Assembly: GCA_964437425.1 (NCBI GenBank)
Contig: CAYTGO010000033.1
Span: forward strand, 1 to 32,990
Direction of reading: 5' to 3'
DNA from: Scalindua sp964437425
GTDB taxonomy: Bacteria; Planctomycetota; Brocadiia; Brocadiales; Scalinduaceae
Length of the DNA: 32,990 nucleotides
How positions within the stretch are numbered: position 1 is the first letter of the stretch; each line of letters opens with the position of its first letter. This document shows positions 1 through 7,810 of this stretch, in pieces. A model generated the notes under the pieces. It searched no databases, was not told the DNA's origin, and worked only from the letters and a program-made list of their open reading frames with translations. The translations under genes were made by a program, and so were the position numbers.

Positions 1-185
1 TAAACAAAAGAAGCCAAAGTATCGGCGCAAGAAGACTGCATACGGTTATGGAGAAGCTGTTGGAAGATGCTTCTTTTGACGCTCCTGACTTAAACGACAA
101 GAAAATAGTTGTTAATGCTGAATACGTACAGGACAAGATGAAGGACATTGTAAAAGATGAGGATTTAACTAAATATATTCTATAA
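1..185 (+). CDS. hslU: ATP-dependent protease ATPase subunit HslU (C-terminal fragment)
   Basis: The reading frame is open from the window edge to the TAA at 183-185 (codons in phase with base 3). It encodes the end of HslU, the AAA+ unfoldase that pairs with the HslV peptidase in the cytoplasm. Visible are an IGARRLHTVMEKLLED stretch and the terminal DEDLTKYIL. These match the family's sensor-2/C-terminal region (IGARRLHTV and DEDLSRFIL in E. coli HslU); the C-terminal tail is the part known to dock into HslV. The rest of the gene, and hslV, which usually sits just upstream, lie outside the window. Identification is from recalled family sequence and is strong for so short a piece. No clear terminator follows; the next gene begins about 80 bases downstream with a TTG start. 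Confidence 0.93.
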   Translation, partial: NKRSQSIGARRLHTVMEKLLEDASFDAPDLNDKKIVVNAEYVQDKMKDIVKDEDLTKYIL

Positions 186-265
186 TCTTAAAGTGTTTTA
201 ATATTGCAGAAGCATTAACACCGCTATATGCTGATTATAATATTAAATTTTTTTTGATTTAGGGT

Positions 266-1405
266 TTGGACAGAAATAATAAACGGAAAATCAAAGTTAT
301 TCACCTTGTCGAAGAGCTGACTATCGGTGGTCTTGAGAAGATTTTGACTGCGATAGCATTAGGCCTGGATAAAAAAAAATACAACGTTTCTGTCTGGTGT
401 CTGAGAGAAGGCGGCTTTTTTGCGGACAAATTAGTAAAAGAAGGAATTGATGTTAAAACACTTCACATTTCCACTTCTAGAAATCCATTAAGTATATACA
501 AATTATACAGACTTCTTAAATGTTACAAATTTGACATAATTCATACCCATGCCTATTCTGCCGGAACAATTGGAAGGATAAGTGCATTTCTTGCCGGAGT
601 TCCTGTAATAATATCTCACAATCATAGTGTTTATGATTACTATTGTAAGTACTATAACTTCGTTGAATGGTTCCTGGGACTCATTACTGACAGAGTAATC
701 TGCATCTCAGAGATGGTGAAGTGTTTTGCCAATGAAACGCAAAGGATTAATGCCAGCAAACTAATAACCATTCATAATGGTATAGATGATGTTTTTGCTG
801 TAACTGAAAAAAGGAGTTCCAACCTGAAAAAGGAATTGGGTATTCCAGCAAATCATTCAGTTATTGGCACAATAGCCCACTTGGAAGAACACAAGGGACT
901 TAAATATCTACTAGAGGCAGCCTCTCTATTATTAGCATCAAAAAAAGACATAAGCTTCTTGTTTGTAGGGGAGGGAGCATTAAGAGGAAAACTGAAAGAA
1001 CTTTGTGTCGATCTCAAGATTGAGAAAAACGTTATCTTTGCGGGGGAACGGAGTGATATCCCGGAAATATTATCATTGACAGATATATTTGTTCTGCCGT
1101 CTTTAAGGGAAGGTCTGGGGCTAGCTATTCTGGAGGCTATGGCATGTGGCAAACCAGTTATAGCTACAAATGTAGGAGGAATTCCAGAAATAGTAAAAGA
1201 TGGAGAAAATGGAGTTCTTGTCTTACCAAAGGATCCTGAGGTTCTTTATAGGGCAATGAATGAGTTACTGGGAGATAGAGGGAAGCGTGAAAAGATGGGG
1301 CGTATTGGGAGAAGAGTATATGATGAAAACTTTCGTGCCAAAACTATGGTTGAAAAGATTGAGGATTTGTATGACTTTTTCATAAATAAAAAGGTTAGAA
1401 ATTGA
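266..1405 (+). CDS. Glycosyltransferase family 4 (GT-B fold)
   Basis: A 379-residue retaining GT4-type transferase, presumably moving a sugar from a nucleotide donor to a lipid-linked or surface glycan at the cytoplasmic membrane face. The N-terminal Rossmann half starts KVIHLVEELTIGGLEK, with the acceptor-side GGLE at residues 21-24, and contains HTHAYSAGTIGR and the ITIHNGID hinge. The C-terminal half has IGTIAHLEEHKGL, the FVGEG strand, and the donor-binding E-x7-E motif EGLGLAILE near residues 282-290, then GKPVIATNVGGIPEIV. A stop codon (TAG 260-262) sits two codons upstream, so TTG at 266 is the first possible start; the AGGG just before it is too close to be a good ribosome site. The stop overlaps the TTG start of the next gene, implying translational coupling. 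Sugar specificity cannot be read from the sequence. Confidence 0.9.
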   Translation: MDRNNKRKIKVIHLVEELTIGGLEKILTAIALGLDKKKYNVSVWCLREGGFFADKLVKEGIDVKTLHISTSRNPLSIYKLYRLLKCYKFDIIHTHAYSAGTIGRISAFLAGVPVIISHNHSVYDYYCKYYNFVEWFLGLITDRVICISEMVKCFANETQRINASKLITIHNGIDDVFAVTEKRSSNLKKELGIPANHSVIGTIAHLEEHKGLKYLLEAASLLLASKKDISFLFVGEGALRGKLKELCVDLKIEKNVIFAGERSDIPEILSLTDIFVLPSLREGLGLAILEAMACGKPVIATNVGGIPEIVKDGENGVLVLPKDPEVLYRAMNELLGDRGKREKMGRIGRRVYDENFRAKTMVEKIEDLYDFFINKKVRN

Positions 1406-2382
1406 TAAAGATTATAAGAATACTTCTCGTAATGCTATTGTCATTTTATACATTGTTGGGTTTTTTAATGTTTTTCTTGCACTCTCGAATAAATATTAAT
1501 ACTGAAGCCAAAGAGTATATTAAAGTAAGCGATGATAACATAGCTATTTTTGCTGCACATCAGGATGACGGTGTAATAATGGCAGGTGGCTATGCAATAC
1601 AAACAATAAAAAATAGTGGCAGTGTTAATATTGTTTATATTTTTGATGGTGAAACAGGAAACGGTAGAGAAAGAAATACAACCAGAATGAATGAATCGTT
1701 CAGGGCATGGGAGTTAATAGGAATAGGAAGGGGTAATATACATTTCTTAGATTATGATGATTATTACGGGCTTAGTGATATTGCTGAAATAGAGGAGTGC
1801 ATAGATACAGTTATTGATGTATTAAAAAAGAACAATTTTGACAAAATATTTATACCTCTCTATGAGGGAGGTCATTATCAACACGATATAACTAATTATA
1901 TAGTATCCAGAGCGTACATAAGAAGTGGTAGAAATGGTAAATTATATGAATGTCCAGAGTATAATGCATATTACTCTATCAAAAATACTCCGGAGAAGTT
2001 TCTTTCACTGCTATCCAAATTAGTGCCATTTTGTGAGTATAGATCTCCTCCCTCATTTATCAGAGGAGGCAATAGACTATATTTAGATATGAGTGACGAG
2101 GAGCTGATTATAAAGAGAAGGATGCTTCAGACCTTTGAATCGCAGGATGTGAAAGGTTTATTGAATTTATACGGCTACATGGATAGTTATCAGATATACA
2201 ATGATTATGATTATTCTAAAACTCCATTTAACTATGATGGGTCAGTTGCAATGCATGTAAATAACCTTAAAACCGTACCGGTATTAAGGTCTTTCCTCTG
2301 GTGGCTTTTTGGCAAGACAAAGACACGTCATCCTGATCCTGATTATATGATAACAAAGATAAAAATAGATAAAATACATTGA
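1402..2382 (+). CDS. Membrane-anchored PIG-L (LmbE) family deacetylase
   Basis: A 326-residue protein with one N-terminal hydrophobic segment (about residues 5-27), then a PIG-L/LmbE domain. That family removes N-acetyl groups from sugars using zinc. The zinc motif, usually AHPDDE, reads AAHQDDG: H53, D55 and D56 are kept while Pro becomes Gln54 and Glu becomes Gly57. The distal ligand is in GGHYQHD, with His161 equivalent to the second His of the family HPDH motif. The start TTG at 1402 overlaps the preceding stop (TTGA), with AAGG upstream, so it is coupled to the GT4 gene. The anchor suggests action on a glycan at the membrane. The HPDDE variation is tolerable because liganding and base residues remain, so activity is likely but untested. 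It ends tail-to-tail with the next, minus-strand gene. Confidence 0.82.
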   Translation: MIKIIRILLVMLLSFYTLLGFLMFFLHSRININTEAKEYIKVSDDNIAIFAAHQDDGVIMAGGYAIQTIKNSGSVNIVYIFDGETGNGRERNTTRMNESFRAWELIGIGRGNIHFLDYDDYYGLSDIAEIEECIDTVIDVLKKNNFDKIFIPLYEGGHYQHDITNYIVSRAYIRSGRNGKLYECPEYNAYYSIKNTPEKFLSLLSKLVPFCEYRSPPSFIRGGNRLYLDMSDEELIIKRRMLQTFESQDVKGLLNLYGYMDSYQIYNDYDYSKTPFNYDGSVAMHVNNLKTVPVLRSFLWWLFGKTKTRHPDPDYMITKIKIDKIH

Positions 2383-2385
2383 AAA

Positions 2386-3414
2386 TCAGAGTTTTCCGAT
2401 TACCTTCAATATTTCTTCTATTCTGTGTGCCCATGTATGTTTTGCTAAAACCTCGTTGCGTCCTTTATTTGAAATCTCCTTGCGCCTTTGATGATTGTCC
2501 AGATACTCTTTTACCAGCCCTTTTACTTCGCAGATTTTATTAAAGCAAACCAGGTGTTCGCCTGAATTGAAGAGTGATACTATATCTTTCTTTGAGTCAA
2601 CTATCTGAAAACTTCCACAGGCCAGAGTTTCAAAAACCCTTGGGCTTGCCTGGGTAACTTTATCTTCGTCAATATCCAAACCATAATGTCCCATATAATT
2701 AATTACTATTTTGGATGCATTATATATCTTTACCCATGTGTCCGGAGTAACTATACCTCCCTTTATGTGTTTTCTTAAGGGGCTAGCAGTATCGATCCTG
2801 TCCCATCCCGGTCCCCAAATGCTTATATCAAAATTAGTAAGTGTTTCGAACAGCTCCGCTCTTTCTGGATACATAGAACCAACGAAACAAATATCAGATC
2901 CGTATTTTGATTTTTCTTCTTCAGTTAGGTCCAGCGGTTTGTGGATGTCAGGATCGCATGCTGCGTTTAGCCACATTCCACCTCTATTTCCATGTTCCTT
3001 ATGGGCTTCCAGAGCGTCCGTACTCTGTGCAAAAAAATAGTCATATGCAGGTACAGATTTTAAAGCTGTTTCCAGTACACCTGTCCCTCCTGGAAAATCT
3101 GAAAGCCAGTTTATAGTGATGGCATTGTGTTGCTTTCGAATCTCAGTGATTGTTTCAGGGTAAAATGTGCCACCCCAATTCACCAGTAATATATCAGGCT
3201 TGAAATTATTGACTAACTTTAGTAGTCCATTATTCAGCCTGTTCATATCCCAGCGGTAAAGTATAGGCAATTTGTCACTTATTCGATAGGGTATAATATG
3301 TTGTCGATAATCATACGTTTCGAGTTCGTGGCCCAATTGTAAAATAGCTCTTTCTACATATTCTGTTTGTGCTATATTATTAGGGTTGTGGTAACCAGAG
3401 AATAAAATTTTCAT
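2386..3414 (-). CDS. CgeB-like glycosyltransferase (DUF3880 / Glyco_trans_1_2)
   Basis: A 342-residue cytoplasmic GT-B protein. The N-terminal half opens MKILFSGYHNPN and contains PDILLVNWGGTFYPETI and ITINWLSDFPGG, as in DUF3880/CgeB proteins. The C-terminal half has DICFVGSMYPERAELFE, a WGPGWD segment, a YNASKIVINYM stretch, and the donor-site region SPRVFETLACGSFQIVD, followed by LVKEYLDNHQRRKEI and a terminal HTWAHRIEEIL helix. This is the usual arrangement of spore-maturation CgeB-like transferases found in many capsule and glycan clusters. ATG at 3414 is taken as start; no strong Shine-Dalgarno site is visible in front of it. It is transcribed opposite to its neighbours and shares a 270-base divergent region with the flippase gene. 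Substrate unknown. Confidence 0.83.
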   Translation of the reverse strand: MKILFSGYHNPNNIAQTEYVERAILQLGHELETYDYRQHIIPYRISDKLPILYRWDMNRLNNGLLKLVNNFKPDILLVNWGGTFYPETITEIRKQHNAITINWLSDFPGGTGVLETALKSVPAYDYFFAQSTDALEAHKEHGNRGGMWLNAACDPDIHKPLDLTEEEKSKYGSDICFVGSMYPERAELFETLTNFDISIWGPGWDRIDTASPLRKHIKGGIVTPDTWVKIYNASKIVINYMGHYGLDIDEDKVTQASPRVFETLACGSFQIVDSKKDIVSLFNSGEHLVCFNKICEVKGLVKEYLDNHQRRKEISNKGRNEVLAKHTWAHRIEEILKVIGKL

Positions 3415-3684
3415 TTTTAGAATACAATTCCATATTAAAATATATTAAGAAAGGGTACTTATTCGCCCGGCTTATCGGGGCTCTTGAGTTGTGCGCACTC
3501 TAACACGATTGCACTTCCCAGGGAGAATGTGTTATCTCTCATTCTCTCTTCAGTGCTTGCGTCCAACAGTCCAGAAATACAAACAACTCTTGCAATTAGT
3601 GTTATAAAAGATATATTCTCTATCATTTATAGTTGAATTTTTCAACAAAAATGAAGTATTTCAAATTTTAAAGGAATAGCTATA
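3415..3684. other. Divergent intergenic region of the glycan locus
   Basis: 270 bases between the divergent CgeB-like and flippase genes, so it should hold promoters for both. A GAGAATG (about 3523-3529) and CATTCTC (about 3540-3546) inverted pair with a 10-base loop is visible. No convincing -35/-10 pair or RNA gene was found. Confidence 0.4.
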
Positions 3685-5250
3685 TTGTCTGGTGCCACTT
3701 CGAAAAAGATTATCAGGAATACTATTTTCAGTTCAGCAGGTTTTTTCTGGAGCTACTTCCTGAGCTTCCTGTTTACACCGTTTATTATTCATAGAATTGG
3801 TATTGAGGCGTTTGGAATATGGGCAATCGCAAATACTGCCATCAACTTTTTTACATTCCTTGATCCGGGTTTTGGTTCGTCTTATGTTAAATATATTGCT
3901 GAGTATAATGCTAAAAATGACTACAAAGCAGTTAATAGAGTTATTAATACGGGACTTATCTTTTCGTTACTATTTTGTGTGTGCGTACTTGGTATCTATT
4001 TGCTTTTAAAGAATTTTATCATTGGATTTCTTAAGTTCTCACCTGAACATTACGAAGATATTTTATTTACATTTTTCGGTATTTTGGTGGTGTTTATTAT
4101 AAATTATGCATTTACAGTTTTTAAGTCAGCTCTAACCGGATTACAAAGGATGGATATAACAAATATTATTTTTGTTTTAGTGTCTATTCCGGGTTCAATA
4201 GGCATAATTTTGTTTCTAAGCCTTGGATTTGGGCTTAAGGGATTGGTATGTAATAGTATTCTGGTTGCGTTAGTTACTGTTACTTCTTATGCAATTTGTG
4301 CTTATAAAATATTTCCACAAATGTCTATTCACCCGAAATTTTTTTCTTTGGAAATATTAAGAGAATTATGGAAATTCGGGTTTAAAGTACAGATAGCAGG
4401 ATTCTCAGAATTTATAAACAGACAACTTGATAAAATACTATTAGGCTATTTACTGAATGTTAGGTTAGTGGGCTTTTATGAGCTTGGCTCAAAGATGGCG
4501 CTTACAGTTGGTAATCTGCCAGCAGTTTTCTTGCAGGCGATTGAGCCTGCGTCATCTGAGCTGGATGCAGCGAAGGATGCAAGGGGACTAAATACTCTCT
4601 ACACTAGAGGTACAAAATACATTGTGTTTCTTACTTTACCCCTTTCAATATTTGTTATTACAAACGCATCTCCTATCATGCAATTCTGGATGAGTGGGCC
4701 TGGGTATAAAAAATCTGCCCTGGCAATTCAAATCTTAACAATTGGTTACTCCTTTTTTCTGATAAACAGTGTAGGTCGACTGATGGCAAGGGGTATGGGT
4801 TTGCCACAATACGAAATGGTGTCTGCCTTAATAATTCTGGGTTTGAATATTTTACTCAGTGTTATCCTCATAATTCTATTTGGTTACATTGGAGCCCTGA
4901 TAGGTACAAGTACATCTGCTATTATAGGTTCATCAATTTTTATGATTAGGTTTCATAAACATATAAAGAGGACAATAATGTCTTTTGTAAAAGATGTATG
5001 TCTTAAACCTTTGTTTGCCTGTATTGTTGCTGTTCCGGTATCATTCGTAATAGATTTTTTATTTCATTTTATTAATTATTACCCGTCAGAGAGAATTGGC
5101 TCATTTGTATACCTCAGCCTTAAGGGAGTTATTTTTTCAGGAACGTATCTGCTTTGTGTCTTTGTCGTCAGGTACCTAGATGAATATGACAGGAAGGTTT
5201 TCTTCTCAGCAGTACAGATACCCCTTGGTAAATTAGGGTTTATTAAATGA
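3685..5250 (+). CDS. Wzx-type polysaccharide flippase (MOP superfamily)
   Basis: A 521-residue polytopic inner-membrane protein with about 14 hydrophobic segments spread over its length. It fits the MOP/polysaccharide-synthase family that flips lipid-linked oligosaccharides across the membrane. Family-like features are the opening ISFSSAGFFWSYF-type helix after a short basic N-terminus, FGIWAIANTAINFFTFLDPGFGSSYVKYIAEY near residues 44-75, and GFKVQIAGFSEFINRQLDKILLGYLL at mid-length, the second repeat. Start TTG at 3685 has AAGGA nine bases upstream, a good ribosome site. Surrounding glycosyltransferases support export of a glycan repeat unit or lipid-linked sugar. No polymerase (Wzy) is obvious in the window. 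The next plus-strand gene begins 270 bases later. Confidence 0.88.
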   Translation: MSGATSKKIIRNTIFSSAGFFWSYFLSFLFTPFIIHRIGIEAFGIWAIANTAINFFTFLDPGFGSSYVKYIAEYNAKNDYKAVNRVINTGLIFSLLFCVCVLGIYLLLKNFIIGFLKFSPEHYEDILFTFFGILVVFIINYAFTVFKSALTGLQRMDITNIIFVLVSIPGSIGIILFLSLGFGLKGLVCNSILVALVTVTSYAICAYKIFPQMSIHPKFFSLEILRELWKFGFKVQIAGFSEFINRQLDKILLGYLLNVRLVGFYELGSKMALTVGNLPAVFLQAIEPASSELDAAKDARGLNTLYTRGTKYIVFLTLPLSIFVITNASPIMQFWMSGPGYKKSALAIQILTIGYSFFLINSVGRLMARGMGLPQYEMVSALIILGLNILLSVILIILFGYIGALIGTSTSAIIGSSIFMIRFHKHIKRTIMSFVKDVCLKPLFACIVAVPVSFVIDFLFHFINYYPSERIGSFVYLSLKGVIFSGTYLLCVFVVRYLDEYDRKVFFSAVQIPLGKLGFIK

Positions 5251-5453
5251 GTATAATTTGCCGTGTGGAAGTACCTATACAAAAGATGCTGACGTACAGG
5301 TAGGAATAGCTCAGTAAACAAAAAACAAATAATAAGTATTTAATTGAGGTTTCAGATCAGATGATATCGTTCTATACAACAAGATGCCCTATTTGATATT
5401 TGTGCCATGGTTTGTTTTATTGTCAAACCCAATAACTTAAAGAGGTGAATTTA

Positions 5454-5483
5454 ATGGAGGAGAACTTGCGATGTGGTATGTGA
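5454..5483 (+). CDS. Possible upstream mini-ORF (9 aa)
   Basis: ATG at 5454 has AGAGGTG six bases upstream, a better ribosome site than many real genes here. It encodes MEENLRCGM then TGA. It overlaps a second mini-ORF leading into the membrane-protein gene. It may be a leader peptide or a gene remnant; there is no homology evidence. Confidence 0.25.
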   Translation: MEENLRCGM

Positions 5484-5521
5484 AATGTATGGAAAACGGT
5501 GGCTCTAGGGAGTTTTCATAA
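5471..5521 (+). CDS. Possible upstream mini-ORF (16 aa)
   Basis: ATG at 5471 has GGAGGAG eight bases upstream. The peptide is MWYVKCMENGGSREFS, with TAA at 5519-5521, one base before the ATG (5523) of the next gene. The ribosome site of that gene (AGGGAG, 5507-5512) lies inside this mini-ORF, so translation of one would affect the other. This is arrangement only; expression is unproven. Confidence 0.25.
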   Translation: MWYVKCMENGGSREFS

Positions 5522-5522
5522 A

Positions 5523-6218
5523 ATGGATATTATTCTAAAAACAAAACAGATAACCAGGGTTTTTGCTTTAATTGTTATATTCTTAACTCTTGCTCACATT
5601 ATAGGGCAATGGGCAGCTCTTTATCTTGGGCTTGAAGGTGAACACAAATCTATTGTCGTATGGTTTGATCTAGATGAAGAGCTCAACTTTCCATCATATT
5701 ATGCTACCGTATCATTGCTATTCTGTTCATTACTCCTTGCAATTATCACTTTTGCAAAAAAAAAGAATGGCGAGCAATATATATATTGGCTAGGGTTGGC
5801 AGTTGTTTTTCTGTTTTTGTCCGTGGATGAATCAATCGGGATTCATGAGAGTTTAAAGAGTAAGTTACAAGTCGCATTGCACACATCTGAATCTTTTTAC
5901 TCAGTATGGGTTATACCCTATAGTATCTCATTAGTTATTTTCTTATTGGTGTATGTGAAGTTTGTATTCAATCTTCCTTCAAAAACGCGCATCTTGTTTC
6001 TGATTGCCGGATCAGTATATGTTGCGGGTACTGTAGGTATGGAGATAATTGGGGAATTTTATTCCAAGCTACACGCTGATAATATGACACTTGTTATCAT
6101 GCTCACTACTATAGAAGAATTACTGGAGATGACAGGCGTTGTGATCTTTATCTATGCGCTTATGTCTTACATAGATTCAGAATTAGAAGATATACGATTA
6201 AGTATAAAATCTTCATAG
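5523..6218 (+). CDS. Six-helix membrane protein of unknown function
   Basis: 231 residues from ATG 5523, chosen because AGGGAG sits ten bases upstream; a GTG at 5499 would add eight residues. About six transmembrane segments can be drawn (roughly 13-33, 58-77, 86-104, 127-147, 156-178, 195-217). Acidic and histidine residues lie in or at the ends of helices: D50-E52, D102-E103, H108-E109, E174, E178, H184, E198-E199 and E202. A cluster like this could bind a metal or protons, as in membrane hydrolases, but that is inference. I do not recognise a named family. It sits between the flippase and a minus-strand GNAT whose 3' end overlaps it by six bases (TCATAG), and the glycan-locus setting hints at envelope work. 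Confidence 0.7.
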   Translation: MDIILKTKQITRVFALIVIFLTLAHIIGQWAALYLGLEGEHKSIVVWFDLDEELNFPSYYATVSLLFCSLLLAIITFAKKKNGEQYIYWLGLAVVFLFLSVDESIGIHESLKSKLQVALHTSESFYSVWVIPYSISLVIFLLVYVKFVFNLPSKTRILFLIAGSVYVAGTVGMEIIGEFYSKLHADNMTLVIMLTTIEELLEMTGVVIFIYALMSYIDSELEDIRLSIKSS

Positions 6219-7301
6219 ATGCCTTAATTTATGATAAAGATTTCTAAAAAGAAGAAATATTCTGGCACTAAATGAATTTGTTATGAATATATCAATTTCT
6301 TCTCTTTTCTTATCGGTCAATCGAGTTTTATAATCTTCCATACCACGTAAGAAATCAAATTCCGCATATCCCTTATTTATTGCGTCTTCTATGATAAGAT
6401 TTATTAGTATACCTCCGACACCCTCTTTTGACCATTCCGGATCACGTCCGGATTGATAGTAGCAGAGCTTGTTATTGTACTTAAATGTATATAACGTAGC
6501 CACATCCTTCCCCTGCACCCTGAGAAAGTAGAGCATTAGCATATTAGATTCTAGAAGTAGCCCTGCAATTTTTTTGTGAAATTTCTTGATACTACTCTTG
6601 GAAAAATTTCCCTTATGATTCATGGCCTTCCACCGTTGTTCGTGTAGTTCAAACAATTTTTCCATAGCATTATCTATGTCAGTGGGCCTTTCGCATATCA
6701 CAAGCTCGAAATTGCAATATTTTTTGCGTAAAACTTTTTGTTCTCTCTTAACCTTGTTTCTCATTTTTCCTGTTAAAGAAGAATAAAACTCTTCAATTCG
6801 AGTAGGTAAAGGTATATAAAAACAAACTTGAGATACTTCTGACTGAAATGGCCTGTTTCCCATAATCTCTTTAAGTAATTTATTTGTTTGAGAAGATACA
6901 GGTATATTACTTAAGAGGCACAAATCACAACTGCTTTCATGGAACAGGTAGTCAATTATTGCAATCAGGACTACTTCTTCTTTTTTCTCACAAATGATAA
7001 AATCAAGGTGGTCGGAAGAAGTGGGTAACGTTCCAAGGAATCTTAGATAATGTAATACTGTAATGCCGCAAATTCTTTTTCTGTCCATGCATAATGGTGC
7101 AATGCCAACCAGATTTTCATTCTCCTCATGTACGGTCAAGATGAAGAGTTGCTTATTATCCTTAAAACATTCCCACCATGTATACATCCATTCCCAGGTA
7201 AGAAAAAGAGTGTCGGCTCTGCTTTTCTTCAAGAGGGCTGTCCATTCTCCTTGCAGTTTTGAAAACTCGTTTTGAGTGCTTATTCTTTTAATAGATAGCA
7301 T
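6213..7301 (-). CDS. BcsL/CelD-like GNAT acyltransferase (Acetyltransf_6)
   Basis: A 362-residue protein of the FemAB/GNAT type found in exopolysaccharide loci. The N-terminal half has EWTALLKKSRADTLFLTWEW followed by a WWECF segment and LVGIAPL. The middle has SSLTGKMRNKVKREQKVLRK. The C-terminal GNAT half has LFELHEQRW, YFLRVQGKDVATLYTFKYNNKLCYYQSGRDPEWSKEG and GGILINLIIEDAINKGYAEFDFLRG, the usual signature of this family. It likely acylates a sugar or precursor in the cytoplasm; donor and acceptor are unknown. Start ATG 7301 has AGG about eight bases upstream. It lies on the minus strand and overlaps the end of the convergent membrane-protein gene by six bases. Confidence 0.85.
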   Translation of the reverse strand: MLSIKRISTQNEFSKLQGEWTALLKKSRADTLFLTWEWMYTWWECFKDNKQLFILTVHEENENLVGIAPLCMDRKRICGITVLHYLRFLGTLPTSSDHLDFIICEKKEEVVLIAIIDYLFHESSCDLCLLSNIPVSSQTNKLLKEIMGNRPFQSEVSQVCFYIPLPTRIEEFYSSLTGKMRNKVKREQKVLRKKYCNFELVICERPTDIDNAMEKLFELHEQRWKAMNHKGNFSKSSIKKFHKKIAGLLLESNMLMLYFLRVQGKDVATLYTFKYNNKLCYYQSGRDPEWSKEGVGGILINLIIEDAINKGYAEFDFLRGMEDYKTRLTDKKREEIDIFITNSFSARIFLLFRNLYHKLRHL

Positions 7302-7507
7302 TAAAAATACCTGCTTTGCTTAATAATAAGGAGAATGTTGAAGTGGGATTGATGGATTTACACATTAGTAGAATATGTTAATTTGTTAAATAGTTTGACG
7401 TGAATATGATCGAATAATAAAGCTGCAAATTAATTAAGTCAAGATAAAAGAGGTAATCATAATCCTTTTTTAAGATATTACGTATTATTGGTAGAATTGC
7501 TAATAAC

Positions 7508-7536
7508 TTGACATTTTTCGATGGTTTGATTAGGTT
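7508..7536 (+). promoter_or_regulatory. Candidate sigma70-type promoter
   Basis: TTGACA at 7508-7513, a 17-base spacer, then TAGGTT at 7531-7536. The -35 is perfect and the -10 weak. It would give a leader of about 270 bases for the GT39 gene. Confidence 0.3.
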
Positions 7537-7683
7537 TGAGCGAATAACTTTAGATCTTTATATTCGGAATTTGTTTCCAGGAATTTGAAGATGTATATTC
7601 TTTAATAACTGAGAACAAAGGAGAGTTGTCAGTTTGGCAAGACAACTTATTCCGGAGATAATCTACTAACGCTGGTTTGTGTC

Positions 7684-7703
7684 TATAATGGCATGCGCAT
7701 GCC
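7684..7703 (+). promoter_or_regulatory. TATAAT box abutting a 14-bp palindrome
   Basis: TATAAT (7684-7689) runs straight into the perfect palindrome GGCATGCGCATGCC (7690-7703). A start site would fall inside the palindrome, so this could be a promoter-operator for the GT39 gene 107 bases downstream. No good -35 is visible at the usual distance. Confidence 0.35.
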
Positions 7704-7810
7704 GATTACAGGTACTATCGGTAGCAATGTAATAAATAGAGTTGAGATTACAAACATCAAATTCTCTTTACATATTGTATTAAAGAGTGTATCAACAAAT
7801 AAGGAGCCGC

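Larger units (their letters stand above)
7302..7810. other. Long AT-rich divergent intergenic region
   Basis: About 509 bases between the divergent BcsL-like gene and the GT39 gene. It holds a consensus TTGACA (7508-7513) with TAGGTT 17 bases later, a TATAAT (7684-7689) followed directly by a perfect 14-base palindrome, and otherwise only AT-rich sequence. No RNA gene or credible protein gene seen. Confidence 0.5.

Noticed and set aside
186..265. Terminator after hslU (GTGTTTTAAT with ATTAACAC)
   Set aside because: Imperfect weak AT stem without a clear T tract directly after it.
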